From Rhizobacter sp. Root1221 (GTDB lineage Bacteria > Pseudomonadota > Gammaproteobacteria > Burkholderiales > Burkholderiaceae_C), in NCBI RefSeq assembly GCF_001425785.1, contig NZ_LMDI01000015.1, positions 1,421 to 65,420 on the forward strand: a stretch of DNA of 64,000 nucleotides, given 5' to 3'. The translations under genes were made by a program, and so were the position numbers. Each line of letters opens with the position of its first letter. Within the stretch, counting starts at the first letter, position 1. This document shows, piece by piece, positions 16,086 to 26,814 of this stretch. The notes beneath the pieces were generated by a model that was not told the origin of the DNA, made no database searches, and was given only the letters and a program-made list of their open reading frames with translations.

Positions 16086-18689
16086 TCAGGCGCTGATCGC
16101 GTCGAGCAGTTCGGTCTCGATCTCGATCTGTGCCCGGTTCTGCTGCAGCGCCGGGCCGTCGATCAGGAAGATGTCTTCCACCCGCTCGCCCAGCGTGATG
16201 ATCTTCGCGAGTTGCAGGTTGATGTGGTGCCGCGCGAGCACCCGGGCGATGGAAAACAGCAGGCCGGAGCGGTCGCTGGTGGACACCCCGAGGATCCAGC
16301 GCTGCGCCCGTTCGTCGGGCCGCAGTGTGACCCGCGGCGTGACCGGGAACGACTTCACGCGCCGCGACAGGCGGCCCCGGTTGGGCTGGGGCAGGGGCCC
16401 CTCGTCCTTCAGCGCAATGGTGGCCTGCGTCTCGACGAGCGAGATCAGGTCGCGGTAGTGCTGGTCCATCTGCGGGCTGATCACCTGGAAGGTGTCGAGC
16501 GCGTAGCCGGCCCGCGTGGTGTGCACCTTGGCCTCGAGGATGTTGAAGCCGGCGCCGTCGAAGTAGCCGCAGATGCGGGCGAAGAGGTCCTGGCGGTCGG
16601 GTGAATACACGAGCACCTGAAGCCCTTCACCCACCGACGACAACCGGGCGCGTACCACCGGTTCGGTGCTGTCCACGTGCCGGAACAGCGAGCGGGCGTG
16701 CCAGGCGATCTCGCCGGCGTCGTGCCGCGCGAAGTAGCTCAGTTCGAGCGTCTTCCACAGCGGCTGCTCGGTGCCCGGGAGCATCGAATACAGGTTCAGC
16801 GTGTGGCGAGCGTCCTGCTTGCGGCTTTCGATGTCGGCATCGAGGTTGGGCTTGGCCCCCCCGAGCGCGCGCAGCGTCAGGCGGTACAGGTCTTCCAGTA
16901 GCTTGCCCTTCCACGCATTCCACACCTTCGGGCTGGTGCCGCGGATGTCGGCCACCGTGAGCAGGTACAGCGCGGTCAGGCGCCGCTCGCTGCCGAGCAT
17001 GCGGGCGAAGTTCTGGATGACGTCGGGGTCGCTCAGGTCTTCCTTCTGCGCGATGCGGGACATCGTCAGGTGGCCCGCCACCAGGAATTCGACCAGCGAG
17101 GTGTCTTCCTTGTCGATGCGGTGGTCGCGGCAGAAGCGGCGCACCTCGGTGGCACCGAGTTCGGAGTGGTCGCCGCCGCGGCCCTTGGCCACGTCGTGGA
17201 AGAGGGCCGCGATGTACAGCAGCCAGGGCTTGTCGAAGGTGGACGCCAGCTGCGAGCAGAACGGGTATTCGTGGGCGTGTTCGGCGATGAAGAAGCGCCG
17301 AACGTTGCGCAGCACCATCAGGATGTGCTGGTCCACCGTGTAGACGTGGAACAGGTCGTGCTGCATCTGGCCCACGATGCGGCGGAACACCCACAGGTAG
17401 CGGCCCAGCACGCTCGTCTGGTTCATCAGGCGGAACGCGTGCGTGTGGCCTTCGGGCGACTGCAGGATGCGCATGAACATCGCATGGTTCTGCGGGTCGC
17501 GGCGGAAGTCGCCGTTCATCACCTCGCGGGCGTTGTACAGCGCCCGCAGCGTGCGGGCCGACAGGCCGTCGAGCCCCGGCGTCTCCTGGAACACCAGGAA
17601 GGTTTCCAGGATGGCGTGCGGCTCGCGTTCGTACAGGTCGTCGCTGGCCACCTCCAGCATGCCGCCGCGGTCGAAGAAGCGGTCGTTGATGGGCTGCATG
17701 GGCGTGCCGCCCGAGCCGTTCACCCGTTCCTCGATGTTGAGCATCAGGATCTGGTTGAGCTGCGTGACCGCCTTGGCCGCCCAGTAGTAGCGGCGCATCA
17801 GCACCTCGGAGACCCGCTGGCCCTTCGTGGGCTGGTAGCCGAAGCTTTCGGCCACGGCGGTCTGCAGGTCGAACACGAGGCGGTCTTCGCGGCGGCCGGC
17901 CACGAGATGCAGGCGCGCGCGGATGAGCCGCAGCAGGCCCTCGTTGCGCTGCAGCTGTTTCACCTCGAACGGGGTGATCAGGCCCTTGGCGGCGAGTTCG
18001 TTCCAGGTCTTGCCGAGGCCGGCGGCGCGGGCCACCCACATCAGCACCTGCACGTCGCGCAGGCCGCCGGGGCTTTCCTTGCAGTTGGGTTCCAGCGAGT
18101 ACGGGGTGTCCTCGTACTTCTGGTGGCGCTGGCGCATCTCGAGCGTCTTGGCACGCAGGAAGGCCTTGGCGTCCATCGCGTCGAGGTTGGCGCGGTGGAA
18201 CGTGTTGTAGAGGCGCTTGGCGCCGCAGAGGTAGCGCGATTCCAGCAGCGCGGTCTGCACGGTGACGTCGGCGAGGCCCTCGGCCACGCATTCGTCCACG
18301 GTGCGCACGCTGGAGCCGATTTCGAGGCCGATGTCCCAGCAGGCGGTGATGAACCCTTCGATGGACGACTTCAGCGCGGCGTTCGCGTCGTCGGCGCCCG
18401 ATGGCAGCAGCACCAGCACGTCCACGTCGGAGTAGGGGAACAGCTCGCCGCGGCCGTAGCCGCCCACGGCCACCAGCACCGCGCCGGGCGGCATCATGGC
18501 GTGTTCCCACAGGTCGGCGAGCGTGCCGTCGACATGGCGGCACAGCGCGCGCAGCAGCTTGGCCGCCGCCGCCGCGGTGGCGCGGGATTCGCCGAAGGTC
18601 TTCAGCAGCCCGGCCTTGCCTTCGCGGAAACGCGCTCGCAGTGCGGCAACACCGTTGGGTGGGCGGCTGGCTTCGGCCACGGCCGACAT
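16086..18689 (-). CDS. glnD: [Protein-PII] uridylyltransferase / uridylyl-removing enzyme
   Basis: 867 residues. It uridylylates PII when glutamine is low and removes UMP when glutamine is high. The N-terminal nucleotidyltransferase has [19 protein letters not shown] (D88 and D90 bind metal). The HD domain for UMP removal has [18 protein letters not shown]. Two ACT domains that sense glutamine close the protein (about 690-860). It follows map by 7 bp on the same strand. Its substrate GlnB is encoded at 51566-51904 with the target Tyr intact. Confidence 0.97.
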   Translation of the reverse strand: MSAVAEASRPPNGVAALRARFREGKAGLLKTFGESRATAAAAAKLLRALCRHVDGTLADLWEHAMMPPGAVLVAVGGYGRGELFPYSDVDVLVLLPSGADDANAALKSSIEGFITACWDIGLEIGSSVRTVDECVAEGLADVTVQTALLESRYLCGAKRLYNTFHRANLDAMDAKAFLRAKTLEMRQRHQKYEDTPYSLEPNCKESPGGLRDVQVLMWVARAAGLGKTWNELAAKGLITPFEVKQLQRNEGLLRLIRARLHLVAGRREDRLVFDLQTAVAESFGYQPTKGQRVSEVLMRRYYWAAKAVTQLNQILMLNIEERVNGSGGTPMQPINDRFFDRGGMLEVASDDLYEREPHAILETFLVFQETPGLDGLSARTLRALYNAREVMNGDFRRDPQNHAMFMRILQSPEGHTHAFRLMNQTSVLGRYLWVFRRIVGQMQHDLFHVYTVDQHILMVLRNVRRFFIAEHAHEYPFCSQLASTFDKPWLLYIAALFHDVAKGRGGDHSELGATEVRRFCRDHRIDKEDTSLVEFLVAGHLTMSRIAQKEDLSDPDVIQNFARMLGSERRLTALYLLTVADIRGTSPKVWNAWKGKLLEDLYRLTLRALGGAKPNLDADIESRKQDARHTLNLYSMLPGTEQPLWKTLELSYFARHDAGEIAWHARSLFRHVDSTEPVVRARLSSVGEGLQVLVYSPDRQDLFARICGYFDGAGFNILEAKVHTTRAGYALDTFQVISPQMDQHYRDLISLVETQATIALKDEGPLPQPNRGRLSRRVKSFPVTPRVTLRPDERAQRWILGVSTSDRSGLLFSIARVLARHHINLQLAKIITLGERVEDIFLIDGPALQQNRAQIEIETELLDAISA

Positions 18690-18696
18690 GGGTGCG

Positions 18697-19545
18697 TCAG
18701 CCCGCCACGGCGACGGGGGACGACTGCGCCACCACGAAGTCGGGCAACGGGGGGCTGCCGGCCGACAAGGTGAGCACCTCGTAGCCGGTGTCGGTGACGA
18801 GGATCGTGTGTTCCCACTGCGCCGACAGCGACCGGTCCTTCGTGACGATGGTCCAGCCGTCGTAGGGCTTGTTGCCCTTGCGGTCGTCCTTGATGTCCTT
18901 GCGGCCGATGTTGATCATGGGCTCGATGGTGAAGATCATGCCCGGCACCAGTTCCTCGAGCGTGCCCGGGCGGCCGTAGTGCAGCACCTGCGGTTCCTCG
19001 TGGAATCGCTGGCCCACGCCGTGGCCGCAGAATTCGCGCACGACGGAGTAGCCGGCGTTTTCGGCGAATGTCTGGATGGCGTGGCCGATGTCACCCAGGC
19101 GCGCACCCGGCTTGACCTTCACGATGCCCTTCCACATGGCGTCGTAGGTCACGCTGCACAGGCGCGATGCGGCGATGGATGCCTTGCCCACGAGGAACAT
19201 GCGGCTGTTGTCGCCGTGCCAGCCATCCTTGATGGTGGTGACGTCGATGTTGATGATGTCGCCGTGCTTGAGGGGGATGTCGTTCGGGATGCCGTGGCAC
19301 ACCACCTCGTTGACCGACGTGCACAGGGAGGCCGGGTAGGGCGGGTGGCCCGGGGGCTGGTAGTTCAGCGTGGCCGGGACCGTGCCTTGCACGTTGACCA
19401 TGTAGTCATGGGCCAGCTGGTCGATCTGGCGCGTGGTGATGCCCGGCACGATGTGCGGGGTCAGCATGTCCAGCACTTCGGAGGCCAGTCGGCACGCCGT
19501 GCGCATGCCGGCAATCCCGGCGGCGTCTTTGATCACGATGCTCAT
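18697..19545 (-). CDS. map: Type I methionine aminopeptidase
   Basis: 282 residues. It removes the initiator Met from nascent proteins. The five metal ligands are visible: Asp in INIDVT, Asp in WHGDNSRMF, His in [10 protein letters not shown], Glu in FTIEPM and Glu in AQWEHTI. The C-terminal tail past VLTLS (about 20 residues) is longer than usual and low in conservation. No Shine-Dalgarno is obvious before ATG 19545. It is the first gene of a map-glnD pair and divergent from purL. Confidence 0.97.
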   Translation of the reverse strand: MSIVIKDAAGIAGMRTACRLASEVLDMLTPHIVPGITTRQIDQLAHDYMVNVQGTVPATLNYQPPGHPPYPASLCTSVNEVVCHGIPNDIPLKHGDIINIDVTTIKDGWHGDNSRMFLVGKASIAASRLCSVTYDAMWKGIVKVKPGARLGDIGHAIQTFAENAGYSVVREFCGHGVGQRFHEEPQVLHYGRPGTLEELVPGMIFTIEPMINIGRKDIKDDRKGNKPYDGWTIVTKDRSLSAQWEHTILVTDTGYEVLTLSAGSPPLPDFVVAQSSPVAVAG

Positions 19546-19640
19546 GGCGCCAATTATCTCACCGAGCCCTTAAAATCCCGGATTCACCGTTTCGCATCCA
19601 TCGGTTGCGTCCGGCTTTTCACACTTGACCCCCCGCCAGC
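19546..19640. promoter_or_regulatory. Divergent map/purL promoter region
   Basis: This 95-bp gap is AT-richer than its flanks. GATAAT on the minus strand (19553-19558) faces map but sits only 7 nt from its ATG, which would give a leaderless or nearly leaderless transcript. TAAAAT on the plus strand (19571-19576) faces purL. No good -35 elements are visible for either, so these -10 calls are tentative. Confidence 0.35.
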
Positions 19641-22600
19641 GTGACTTCTACCTCCAAGCATCTCCTGCATTTCGAAGGCGGCAACGCCCTGTCGGCCTTC
19701 CGCGCCCAGGCGCTGCTGCCCCGGTTGCAGGCTGTCTCCCCCCGCATCACCGGTGTCTCGGCCCGCCACGTGCACTGGGTCTGGAGCGAGTCCCAGCTGC
19801 CGTCACCCGCCGTGGCCACGCTCGAGGCGCTGCTGCGCTACGGCGACGCCTACGCCGGCCCGAGCGACGGGGCGCTCATCGTCGTGGCACCGCGCCTGGG
19901 CACCGTGTCGCCGTGGGCCTCCAAGGCCACCGACATTGCCCACAACTGCGGCCTCGCCATCAAGCGGGTGGAGCGGGTCACGGAATTCCGGCTGTCGCTG
20001 AAATCCGGCTTGCTGGGCGGCACCAAGGCCCTCTCGCCCGAGGAGTTGCAGGCCGCCGCCGCGCTGCTGCACGACCGCATGACGGAAAGCGTGCTGCTCC
20101 AGCGGGAAGACGCCATCCACCTGTTCGACGAACAGACCGGCCGCCCCATGGAACACGTGGACGTGCTGTCGCTCGGCCGCTCGGCGCTGGTGTCGGCCAA
20201 CAAGGACTTCGGCCTGGCCCTGTCCGACGACGAGATCGACTACCTGGTGGACGCCTTCACGGGCCTGAAGCGCAACCCAACCGACGTCGAGCTGATGATG
20301 TTCGCGCAGGCCAACAGCGAACACTGCCGCCACAAGATCTTCAACGCCAACTTCACCATCGACGGTGAAGCGCAGGAACACTCGCTGTTCCAGATGATCC
20401 GCAACACCCACAAGCTGGCCCCCCAGCACACCGTCATCGCCTACAGCGACAACGCGTCGGTCATGGAAGGTGGCACCATCGAGCGCTGGCTGCCGCAGGG
20501 CGAGGCCGAGCAGTACGGCCCGCGCGAGGACACCGTGCATGTGCTGATGAAGGTGGAGACCCACAACCACCCCACGGCCATCTCGCCGTTCCCCGGTGCG
20601 TCCACCGGTGCTGGCGGGGAAATCCGTGACGAAGGCGCCACCGGGCGCGGGTCGCGGCCCAAGTCGGGCCTCACCGGCTTCAGCGTGTCGAACCTGAACA
20701 TCCCGGGCACCGACGAGCCGTGGGAGCAGAACCCCTACGGCAAGCCCGAGCACATCGCGAGCCCGTTGCAGATCATGATCGACGGCCCGCTGGGCGGCGC
20801 TGCGTTCAACAACGAGTTCGGCCGCTCGAACCTCGCCGGCTACTTCCGCGTGTACGAGCAGACCGTGGGCGAGGGCGCCGACGCCATCCGCCGCGGTTAC
20901 CACAAGCCCATCATGATCGCGGGCGGCCTGGGCCAGATCTCCGCCTCGCAGACGCAGAAGGTGCAGTTCCCGGCCGGCACGCTGCTGATCCAGCTGGGCG
21001 GCCCCGGCATGCGCATCGGCATGGGTGGCAGTGCCGCCAGCTCCATGGCCGCCGGCGCCAACGCCGCCGAACTCGATTTCGACTCGGTGCAGCGCGGCAA
21101 CCCGGAAATCCAGCGCCGTGCGCAGGAAGTCATCAACCACTGCTGGGCCCTGGGCGCGTCCAACCCCATCCTGGCCATCCACGACGTGGGCGCGGGCGGC
21201 ATCTCGAACGCGTTCCCCGAGCTGGTGGACGGCGCGTCGCTGGGCGCCCGTTTCGACCTGCGCAAGGTGCCGCTCGAGGAATCGGGCCTGGCCCCGAAGG
21301 AAATCTGGTGCAACGAGAGCCAGGAGCGCTACGTGATGGCCGTCTCGCCCGAGGCGCTGCCCGCGTTCGAGGCCTTCTGCACCCGCGAGCGCTGCCCGTT
21401 CGCGGTGGTGGGCGTGGTCACCGCCGAGAAGGACCTGGTGCTGGAAGACGGCCCGGGCGGCGAACAGGCCATCAAGATGCCCATGGACGTGCTGCTGGGC
21501 AAACCGCCCAAGATGCACCGCGACGTCAAGCGCGTCGAGCGCCAGTTGAAGCCCGTGGACCTCACCGGCGTGCCGCTCCAGAAGGTGGCCTTCGACGTGT
21601 TGCGCCACCCCACGGTGGCCAGCAAGCGGTTCCTGATCAGCATCGGCGACCGCACCGTGGGTGGCCTCAACAGCCGCGACCAGATGGTGGGCCCGTGGCA
21701 GGTGCCCGTGGCCGACTGCGCCGTCACGATGGCCGACTACGCCGGCTTCCAGGGCGAAGCCATGAGCATGGGCGAGCGCACGCCGCTCGCGTCGCTCGAC
21801 GCGCCGGCGTCCGGCCGCATGGCGGTGGCCGAGGCCATCACCAACCTGCTGGCCGCCCCCATCGACCTGCCCCGCGTGAAGCTCAGCTGCAACTGGATGG
21901 CCGCCTGCGGTGAACCGGGTGAAGACGCCGCGCTGTACGAGACGGTCAAGGCCGTGGGCATGGAACTGTGCCCGGCGCTGGGCATCAGCGTGCCGGTGGG
22001 CAAGGACAGCCTGTCCATGCGCACCCGCTGGACGGACCAGAACGAGGCGCGCCAGGTCACGGCCCCCGTGAGCCTCGTGGTCACCGCGTTCGCCACGCTG
22101 GCCGACGTGCGTCCCACGCTCACGCCGCAGCTGCAGGCGGGTGACACCACCCTCGTGCTGATCGACCTGGGCCAGGGCCAGAACCGCCTGGGCGGCTCGA
22201 TGCTCGCGCAGGTGTTGAACCAGTTCGGTGACCGGGTGCCCGACGTGGACGACCCGGCGCTGCTCAAGTCGCTGGTCTCGGCCATCAATGCGTTGCGCGC
22301 GCAGGGCCGCGTGCTCGCCTACCACGACCGCAGCGATGGCGGCCTGTGGGCCGCGGCCTGCGAGATGGCCTTCGCCGGCCACCTGGGGCTGAGCCTGAAC
22401 GTCGACATGCTCGTGACCGAAGGCGACGGCATCAGCGACAGCCGCGCCGAATATGGCGATTCGAAGAACTGGGCCGGCCAGGTCGGTGCCCGCCGCGAGG
22501 AACTGACGCTGCGCGCACTGTTCAGCGAAGAACTGGGCGCCGTGATCCAGGTGCCCACGGCCGTGCGCAACGAGGTCATGCAGACCCTGCGCGAGCATGG

Positions 22601-23633
22601 CCTGAGCAAACACAGCCACTTCATCGGCAAGACGAACGACCGCGGCCTCGTGGAAGTGTGGCGCGACACGAAACCCGTGTTCTCGGCCCCGCTGGCCGAC
22701 CTGCACCAGGCGTGGGACGACGTCAGCTGGCGCATTGCCCGCCTGCGCGACAACCCGGCCTGTGCCGACGAGGAACATGCGGCCGCCGGCCGCGCGGACG
22801 ACCCGGGCCTGCACGTGCACCTCACGTTCGACCCGAAGGAAAACGTCGCCGCCCCCTTCGTCAACACGGCTCGCCCGAAGATCGCCATCCTGCGCGAGCA
22901 GGGGGTCAACAGCCACATCGAGATGAGCTATGCGATGTCGAAGGCCGGTTTCGACACCTTCGACGTGCACATGAGCGACCTGCAATCGGGCCGCGCGGTG
23001 CTGTCGCAGTTCCAGGGGTTCGTGGCCTGCGGCGGCTTCAGCTACGGCGACACGCTGGGAGCCGGCGAAGGCTGGGCTCGTTCGGTGATGTTCAACCCGG
23101 CGCTGGCCGAGCAGTTCGAGGCATTTTTCAAGCGCCAGGACACCCTCGCGCTGGGCGTGTGCAACGGCTGCCAGATGATGGCCGCGCTGTCGCCCATCAT
23201 CCCGGGTGCCGAACACTGGCCCAAGTTCACCCGCAACCGCAGCGAGCAGTTCGAGGCCCGCCTCTCGCTGGTCGAGGTGCTGGAAAGCCCATCGGTGTTC
23301 CTGACCGGCATGGCCGGCAGCCGGTTGCCCATCGCGGTGGCCCATGGCGAGGGGTTCGCCGACTTCTCCCAGCGCGGGGACGCCGTCAAGGTGCAGCGTG
23401 CCATGCGCTACGTGGACCACCACGGCGCGCCCACCGAGGCCTACCCGTTCAACCCGAACGGCAGCCCGGACGGCCTCACCGCCGTCACCACCCCGGACGG
23501 CCGTTTCACCGCGCTGATGCCGCACCCGGAGCGTGTGTTCCGCAACGTGCAGATGAGCTGGACCAGTGGTGACCGCAGCGATGCGAGCCCGTGGTCGCGC
23601 CTGTTCGCCAACGCGCGGCGCTGGGTGGGTTGA
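19641..23633 (+). CDS. purL: Phosphoribosylformylglycinamidine synthase (long, fused form)
   Basis: 1330 residues starting at GTG 19641. It converts FGAR to FGAM using ATP and glutamine in purine synthesis. The order is PurS-like N-terminal domain, linker, two AIRS-like ATPase halves ([45 protein letters not shown]), then the class I glutaminase. In the glutaminase, [12 protein letters not shown] carries the nucleophile Cys and [11 protein letters not shown] the His. This long form is usual in beta/gammaproteobacteria. It is single-gene and divergent from map. Confidence 0.97.
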   Translation: MTSTSKHLLHFEGGNALSAFRAQALLPRLQAVSPRITGVSARHVHWVWSESQLPSPAVATLEALLRYGDAYAGPSDGALIVVAPRLGTVSPWASKATDIAHNCGLAIKRVERVTEFRLSLKSGLLGGTKALSPEELQAAAALLHDRMTESVLLQREDAIHLFDEQTGRPMEHVDVLSLGRSALVSANKDFGLALSDDEIDYLVDAFTGLKRNPTDVELMMFAQANSEHCRHKIFNANFTIDGEAQEHSLFQMIRNTHKLAPQHTVIAYSDNASVMEGGTIERWLPQGEAEQYGPREDTVHVLMKVETHNHPTAISPFPGASTGAGGEIRDEGATGRGSRPKSGLTGFSVSNLNIPGTDEPWEQNPYGKPEHIASPLQIMIDGPLGGAAFNNEFGRSNLAGYFRVYEQTVGEGADAIRRGYHKPIMIAGGLGQISASQTQKVQFPAGTLLIQLGGPGMRIGMGGSAASSMAAGANAAELDFDSVQRGNPEIQRRAQEVINHCWALGASNPILAIHDVGAGGISNAFPELVDGASLGARFDLRKVPLEESGLAPKEIWCNESQERYVMAVSPEALPAFEAFCTRERCPFAVVGVVTAEKDLVLEDGPGGEQAIKMPMDVLLGKPPKMHRDVKRVERQLKPVDLTGVPLQKVAFDVLRHPTVASKRFLISIGDRTVGGLNSRDQMVGPWQVPVADCAVTMADYAGFQGEAMSMGERTPLASLDAPASGRMAVAEAITNLLAAPIDLPRVKLSCNWMAACGEPGEDAALYETVKAVGMELCPALGISVPVGKDSLSMRTRWTDQNEARQVTAPVSLVVTAFATLADVRPTLTPQLQAGDTTLVLIDLGQGQNRLGGSMLAQVLNQFGDRVPDVDDPALLKSLVSAINALRAQGRVLAYHDRSDGGLWAAACEMAFAGHLGLSLNVDMLVTEGDGISDSRAEYGDSKNWAGQVGARREELTLRALFSEELGAVIQVPTAVRNEVMQTLREHGLSKHSHFIGKTNDRGLVEVWRDTKPVFSAPLADLHQAWDDVSWRIARLRDNPACADEEHAAAGRADDPGLHVHLTFDPKENVAAPFVNTARPKIAILREQGVNSHIEMSYAMSKAGFDTFDVHMSDLQSGRAVLSQFQGFVACGGFSYGDTLGAGEGWARSVMFNPALAEQFEAFFKRQDTLALGVCNGCQMMAALSPIIPGAEHWPKFTRNRSEQFEARLSLVEVLESPSVFLTGMAGSRLPIAVAHGEGFADFSQRGDAVKVQRAMRYVDHHGAPTEAYPFNPNGSPDGLTAVTTPDGRFTALMPHPERVFRNVQMSWTSGDRSDASPWSRLFANARRWVG

Positions 23634-23655
23634 TCGGGTCGATGTCGAACTGAAA

Positions 23656-23726
23656 TCCTGCAATCGCAGGCATTCTGGTTTCGATTGGCACTGGTTTCAT
23701 GGAAGTTCCTGCGCTCGCAGGAATTT
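23656..23726. repeat. Pair of REP-like palindromes after purL
   Basis: CCTGC (23656-23660), loop AATC, GCAGG (23665-23669) is followed by AAGTTCCTGC (23703-23712), loop GCTC, GCAGGAATTT (23717-23726), a 10-bp stem with one G-T pair. Both keep the CCxGC-N4-GCxGG form of the pair after phaB (13391-13484). No strong T-tract follows, so they are repeats more than terminators. The rest of the 255-bp gap has no gene. Confidence 0.6.
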
Positions 23727-23888
23727 CTTGTGCATCCGTCCCGGTTCACGAAGGGCAGCCCAGCAGGACCGGCCGAGGGGATGTGCAGGCGACTGGGCAA
23801 GGTGGTTTCCCGCCTCCCCGCAGAGCGGCCGTTGTTGGAACAGGGTACAAAAGCGCATGCGGCCGGAGCCGCCTTTCCGGAGACCACC

Positions 23889-24491
23889 ATGCTGTACCGC
23901 CCGCTTGCCACCATCTCCCTCACCACGGCCGCCGCGCTGGCCGGCTGCGGCATCGCCCCGCTCGATGCGCAGTGGAAAGACCCGGCGCACCCCGCCGAAT
24001 CACTGCGGGGCACCACGGTGCTGGTCGTCTGCGAATCGGACGAACAGGTCGTCAAGCAGATGTGCCAGGACCGCGTGGCGGCGGAACTGCGGGCGCTGGG
24101 CGCCAATACCGCGCTGGTGCCCTACAGCGTGGACCCCACGGCCACCCGGCTGTCCGACGAGGCCCGTGCGGTCAAGGCGCGCGCCATCTTCAGCACGAAA
24201 CTCTCGCCCGACGTGCCGCGCTACGGCAGCAGTTCGGGGGTGTCGGTGGGGTTCGGCATGGGTGGCGGGTTCGGTCACCGCGGGTTCGGGGGCGTGGGGG
24301 TTTCCGCCCCCATCGGTGGCAGCCGCATCAGCCAGGGCTACGTGGCGAACGCGAGCCTCAGCGACGTGGCCAGCGGGCGCCTGATGTGGACCGGCAAGGC
24401 CAGCACACGCAGTTCCGAAGACCTGAACTGGCAGGTGGATTCGCTGACCAAGGCGGTGGTGGGCGGCGCGCAGCAGGCCGGGTTCTTCTGA
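23889..24491 (+). CDS. Putative outer-membrane/periplasmic lipoprotein, function unknown
   Basis: 200 residues from ATG 23889 (GGAGA before it). MLYRPLATISLTTAAALAGC is a lipoprotein signal with lipobox LAGC. The mature part has TTVLVVCESDEQVVKQMCQDRVAAELRALG, then a Gly-rich low-complexity stretch (VGFGMGGGFGHRGFGG, about residues 115-140) and a C-terminal region GRLMWTGKAS. The pattern of a Rossmann-like start, Gly-rich loop and GRLMWT ending resembles uncharacterised DUF4136-like lipoproteins, but I am not sure. The next gene is convergent. Confidence 0.75.
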   Translation: MLYRPLATISLTTAAALAGCGIAPLDAQWKDPAHPAESLRGTTVLVVCESDEQVVKQMCQDRVAAELRALGANTALVPYSVDPTATRLSDEARAVKARAIFSTKLSPDVPRYGSSSGVSVGFGMGGGFGHRGFGGVGVSAPIGGSRISQGYVANASLSDVASGRLMWTGKASTRSSEDLNWQVDSLTKAVVGGAQQAGFF

Positions 24492-24540
24492 ATCCCGCTC
24501 GACCCCCACGGGGGGCGGGTCGGCAGAGCCGCTCAGCCGC

Positions 24541-24807
24541 TCAGTGCCCGTCGATCAACTGCGACACGCCCTGCGTGCGAGCGAGCCACAGGTAGGCTGC
24601 CGCGTCGGCATCGAGTTCCCGGTAGCCCTCGGTGGCCAGCAACTCGCTGGCGATGTCGTCGGCGCGGATGCCGCTCAGGCGCGGGTCCACTTCGACGAGC
24701 GTGCGGGCGCACAGCAGCTGCCACACCTGCGACTCGGGCGAGTCGTCGAGCGGCTCCACCAGGAGGTCCTGTTCGATGTCGATCTCGTCGTCGGGAGAGA
24801 TGGCCAT
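24541..24807 (-). CDS. Small acidic hypothetical protein
   Basis: 88 residues, strongly acidic at the start (MAISPDDEIDIEQDLLVEP), then helical (QVWQLLCARTLVEVDPRLSG, AAAYLWLARTQG). There is no signal peptide or membrane segment, so it is probably cytosolic. A good GAGGAG lies 8-9 nt before ATG 24807, and TATAAC at 24846-24851 (minus) could be its -10 box. I do not recognise the family. Confidence 0.65.
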   Translation of the reverse strand: MAISPDDEIDIEQDLLVEPLDDSPESQVWQLLCARTLVEVDPRLSGIRADDIASELLATEGYRELDADAAAYLWLARTQGVSQLIDGH

Positions 24808-24946
24808 GGCGGGGGGCTCCTCGCGCCGGGTTGCAACACCTTGCAGTTATAGGTCCAAGTGGGATGACGCGCAGCGGGTGGGGCGATGGACGGCGGTAGC
24901 CGGACGACGGGCGGCACTTCTGCGGCCACCGAGGACCATCACGCGA

Positions 24947-24958
24947 TTTGCTTCGTTT
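24947..24958 (+). promoter_or_regulatory. Motif TTTGCTTCGTTT before the first sulfonate-type binding protein gene
   Basis: The 12-mer starts 67 nt before ATG 25014. The same 12-mer is at 28174-28185, 69 nt before the next sulfonate-type binding protein gene. Same sequence and same spacing suggest a shared activator site or promoter, plausibly for the CysB-type regulator at 40121-41068. It sits in an AT-richer part of the 206-bp gap 24808-25013, which has no other gene. Confidence 0.5.
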
Positions 24959-25013
24959 CCCGACAGGCGTGGCGCTGGAACACTGGCGGTCTGGTCCCTT
25001 TTGCAGCCCGATC

Positions 25014-25988
25014 ATGAAACGCCGTACCTTGCTCCAAGCCGCCGCCGGCTCGCTGGCCGCCCCCTCCTTGCTGCGCGCCGCCGAGCCGCTGAAGACGCTG
25101 CGCCTCGACTACGCCTACTACTCGCCATCGAGCCTCGTGATCCGCCGTTTCGGCTGGCTCGAGGAAGACTTCGCCAAGGACGGCACCACGGTCAAGTGGG
25201 TGCTCAGCGCCGGCAGCAACCGCGCGCTCGAGTACCTCAACAGCAACAGCATCGACATCGGTTCGTCGGCCGGCCTGGCCGCGCTGCTGTCGAAGGCCAA
25301 CGGCACCCCCATCAAGGCGCCGTACATCTTCTCCCGCCCGGAGTGGACCGCGCTGGTGGTGCGCAAGGACTCGGACATCCGCACGCTCGCCGACCTGAAG
25401 GGCCGGAAGGTCGCTGCCACGAAGGGCACCGACCCGTATCTCTTCCTGCTGCGGTCGCTGCACACGGTGGGCCTCAAACGCCAGGACATCGAACACGTGC
25501 CGCTGCAACACGCCGATGGCCGCGCCGCGCTCGAGCAGGGCCGGGTGGACGCCTGGGCCGGCCTTGACCCGCACATGGCCGCGAGCGAACTGTCCACCGG
25601 GGCGAAGCTGATCTACCGCAACGTGGCGTTCAACACCTATGGCTTCCTCAACGTGCGGGAGGATTTCCTCGCGCAACAGCCCGATGCCGTGCGCCGCGTG
25701 ATCGCGTCGTACGAACGCGCCCGCAAATGGATCGTCGCGAACCCCGCCGGCGCAGCCCGCATCCTGTCGGAAGAGGCCAAGGTGTCGCTCGAGGTGGCGT
25801 TGCTGCAGATCAAGCTGCGCACCGACCTCAGCAACCCGCTGCCCGGTGCCGAACACGTGAAGGCGCTGCAGGCCGCGTCGCCCATCCTGCTCGACGAGGC
25901 GCTCGTCAAACCGGGCACCGACCTGAACCGCATCGTCACCGACCTGGTGGACACCCGCTTCGCACGGTCGCAACTCGCGAAGGCCTGA
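25014..25988 (+). CDS. Sulfonate-type ABC transporter substrate-binding protein (first system)
   Basis: 324 residues from ATG 25014. The start MKRRTLLQAAAGSLAAPSLL is an export signal with a Tat-like RR. The mature part has the SsuA/TauA fold: SAGSNRALEYLNSNSIDIG, LADLKGRKVAATKGTDPYLF, RAALEQGRVDAWAGLDPH. In-frame codons reach further upstream (24948) but would bury the signal peptide. It overlaps nothing and is followed 1 bp later by the permease. No oxygenase sits in this first set, so the substrate could be a sulfonate, taurine or a sulfate ester. Confidence 0.88.
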   Translation: MKRRTLLQAAAGSLAAPSLLRAAEPLKTLRLDYAYYSPSSLVIRRFGWLEEDFAKDGTTVKWVLSAGSNRALEYLNSNSIDIGSSAGLAALLSKANGTPIKAPYIFSRPEWTALVVRKDSDIRTLADLKGRKVAATKGTDPYLFLLRSLHTVGLKRQDIEHVPLQHADGRAALEQGRVDAWAGLDPHMAASELSTGAKLIYRNVAFNTYGFLNVREDFLAQQPDAVRRVIASYERARKWIVANPAGAARILSEEAKVSLEVALLQIKLRTDLSNPLPGAEHVKALQAASPILLDEALVKPGTDLNRIVTDLVDTRFARSQLAKA

Positions 25989-25989
25989 G

Positions 25990-26814
25990 ATGGCCGCCGA
26001 TCCCCACCTCGTGCTGACCGCCGGCGCCGAAGCACCGGTGCCCGGTCTCGCGCGGCAGGGACCGCCGCGCTGGCTCGGTGCCGTGGTACCGGTGGGGCTG
26101 GTGGCGGCCCTGGAACTGGCGGCGCGCCTGGGCTGGGTGCCGCCCAACCTGCTGCCTCCGCCAAGCGAGGTGCTGCAGACCCTGTGGTCGCTCGCGGGCC
26201 AGGGCCTGGCAGGCCATGTGGCAGCCAGCAGCCTGCGGGTGCTCGCCGGGTTTGCCGCCGGCGGGGCGGCGGCCCTCGCGGTCGGCGCCGTCGTGGGCCT
26301 GAGCCGCCGCATGGAAATGCTGCTCGACCCCACGTTCCAGGCGCTGCGTGCCATCCCGTCGCTCGCGTGGGTGCCGTTGCTGCTGCTGTGGCTCGGCATC
26401 GATGAGTCACCGAAGCTCGTGCTGATCGCGATCGGCGCGTTTTTCCCCGTCTACATGGGCGTCGCGTCCGGCTTTCGCGACGTGGACCGCAAGCTCGTGG
26501 AGGTGGCGCGCATGGCCGGCCTGTCGCCGCTGGCGCTGGTGCGCCGCGTGCTGCTGCCGGCGGCGCTGCCCGCCGTGCTCACCGGCCTGCGCAACGGCCT
26601 GAGCCTGGCCTGGATGTTCATGGTGGCCGCCGAGTTGATCGCCGCCACCCAGGGGCTCGGTTACCTCCTCACCGACGGCCGCGAGACGAGCCGCGCCGAC
26701 ATCGTGCTCGCCGCCATCGTGCTGCTGGCGCTGCTCGGCAAGTTCACCGACACGCTGATGCAGCGCCTGGAACACCGCCTCCTCGCGTGGCGTGACACCT
26801 TCGACACCCGATGA
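25990..26814 (+). CDS. Sulfonate-type ABC transporter permease (first system)
   Basis: 274 residues with about six membrane segments in a BPD-transporter fold. The EAA loop reads EVARMAGLSPLALVRRVLLPAALPAVLTGLRNGLS. RAIPSLAWVPLLLLWLGIDESPKL is the typical SsuC/TauC segment. It lies between the binding protein (1 bp gap) and the ATPase (4 bp overlap), so the three form one operon. Confidence 0.9.
   Translation: MAADPHLVLTAGAEAPVPGLARQGPPRWLGAVVPVGLVAALELAARLGWVPPNLLPPPSEVLQTLWSLAGQGLAGHVAASSLRVLAGFAAGGAAALAVGAVVGLSRRMEMLLDPTFQALRAIPSLAWVPLLLLWLGIDESPKLVLIAIGAFFPVYMGVASGFRDVDRKLVEVARMAGLSPLALVRRVLLPAALPAVLTGLRNGLSLAWMFMVAAELIAATQGLGYLLTDGRETSRADIVLAAIVLLALLGKFTDTLMQRLEHRLLAWRDTFDTR

Noticed and set aside
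19545-19558. Leaderless map transcript (GATAAT only 7 nt from ATG)
   Set aside because: No -35 element at the right distance; the -10-like box may be chance in an AT-rich gap.
19803-23663. A very long open frame antisense to purL (over 1280 codons)
   Set aside because: High-GC coding DNA leaves the antisense frame open; the translation is low-complexity Arg/His/Gly/Val-rich with no domain, while purL is complete and conserved.
24500-24522. GC-rich hairpin CGACCC...GGGTCG between the lipoprotein gene and the convergent small gene
   Set aside because: No T-tract on either side and alternative pairings exist, so calling it a terminator is not justified.
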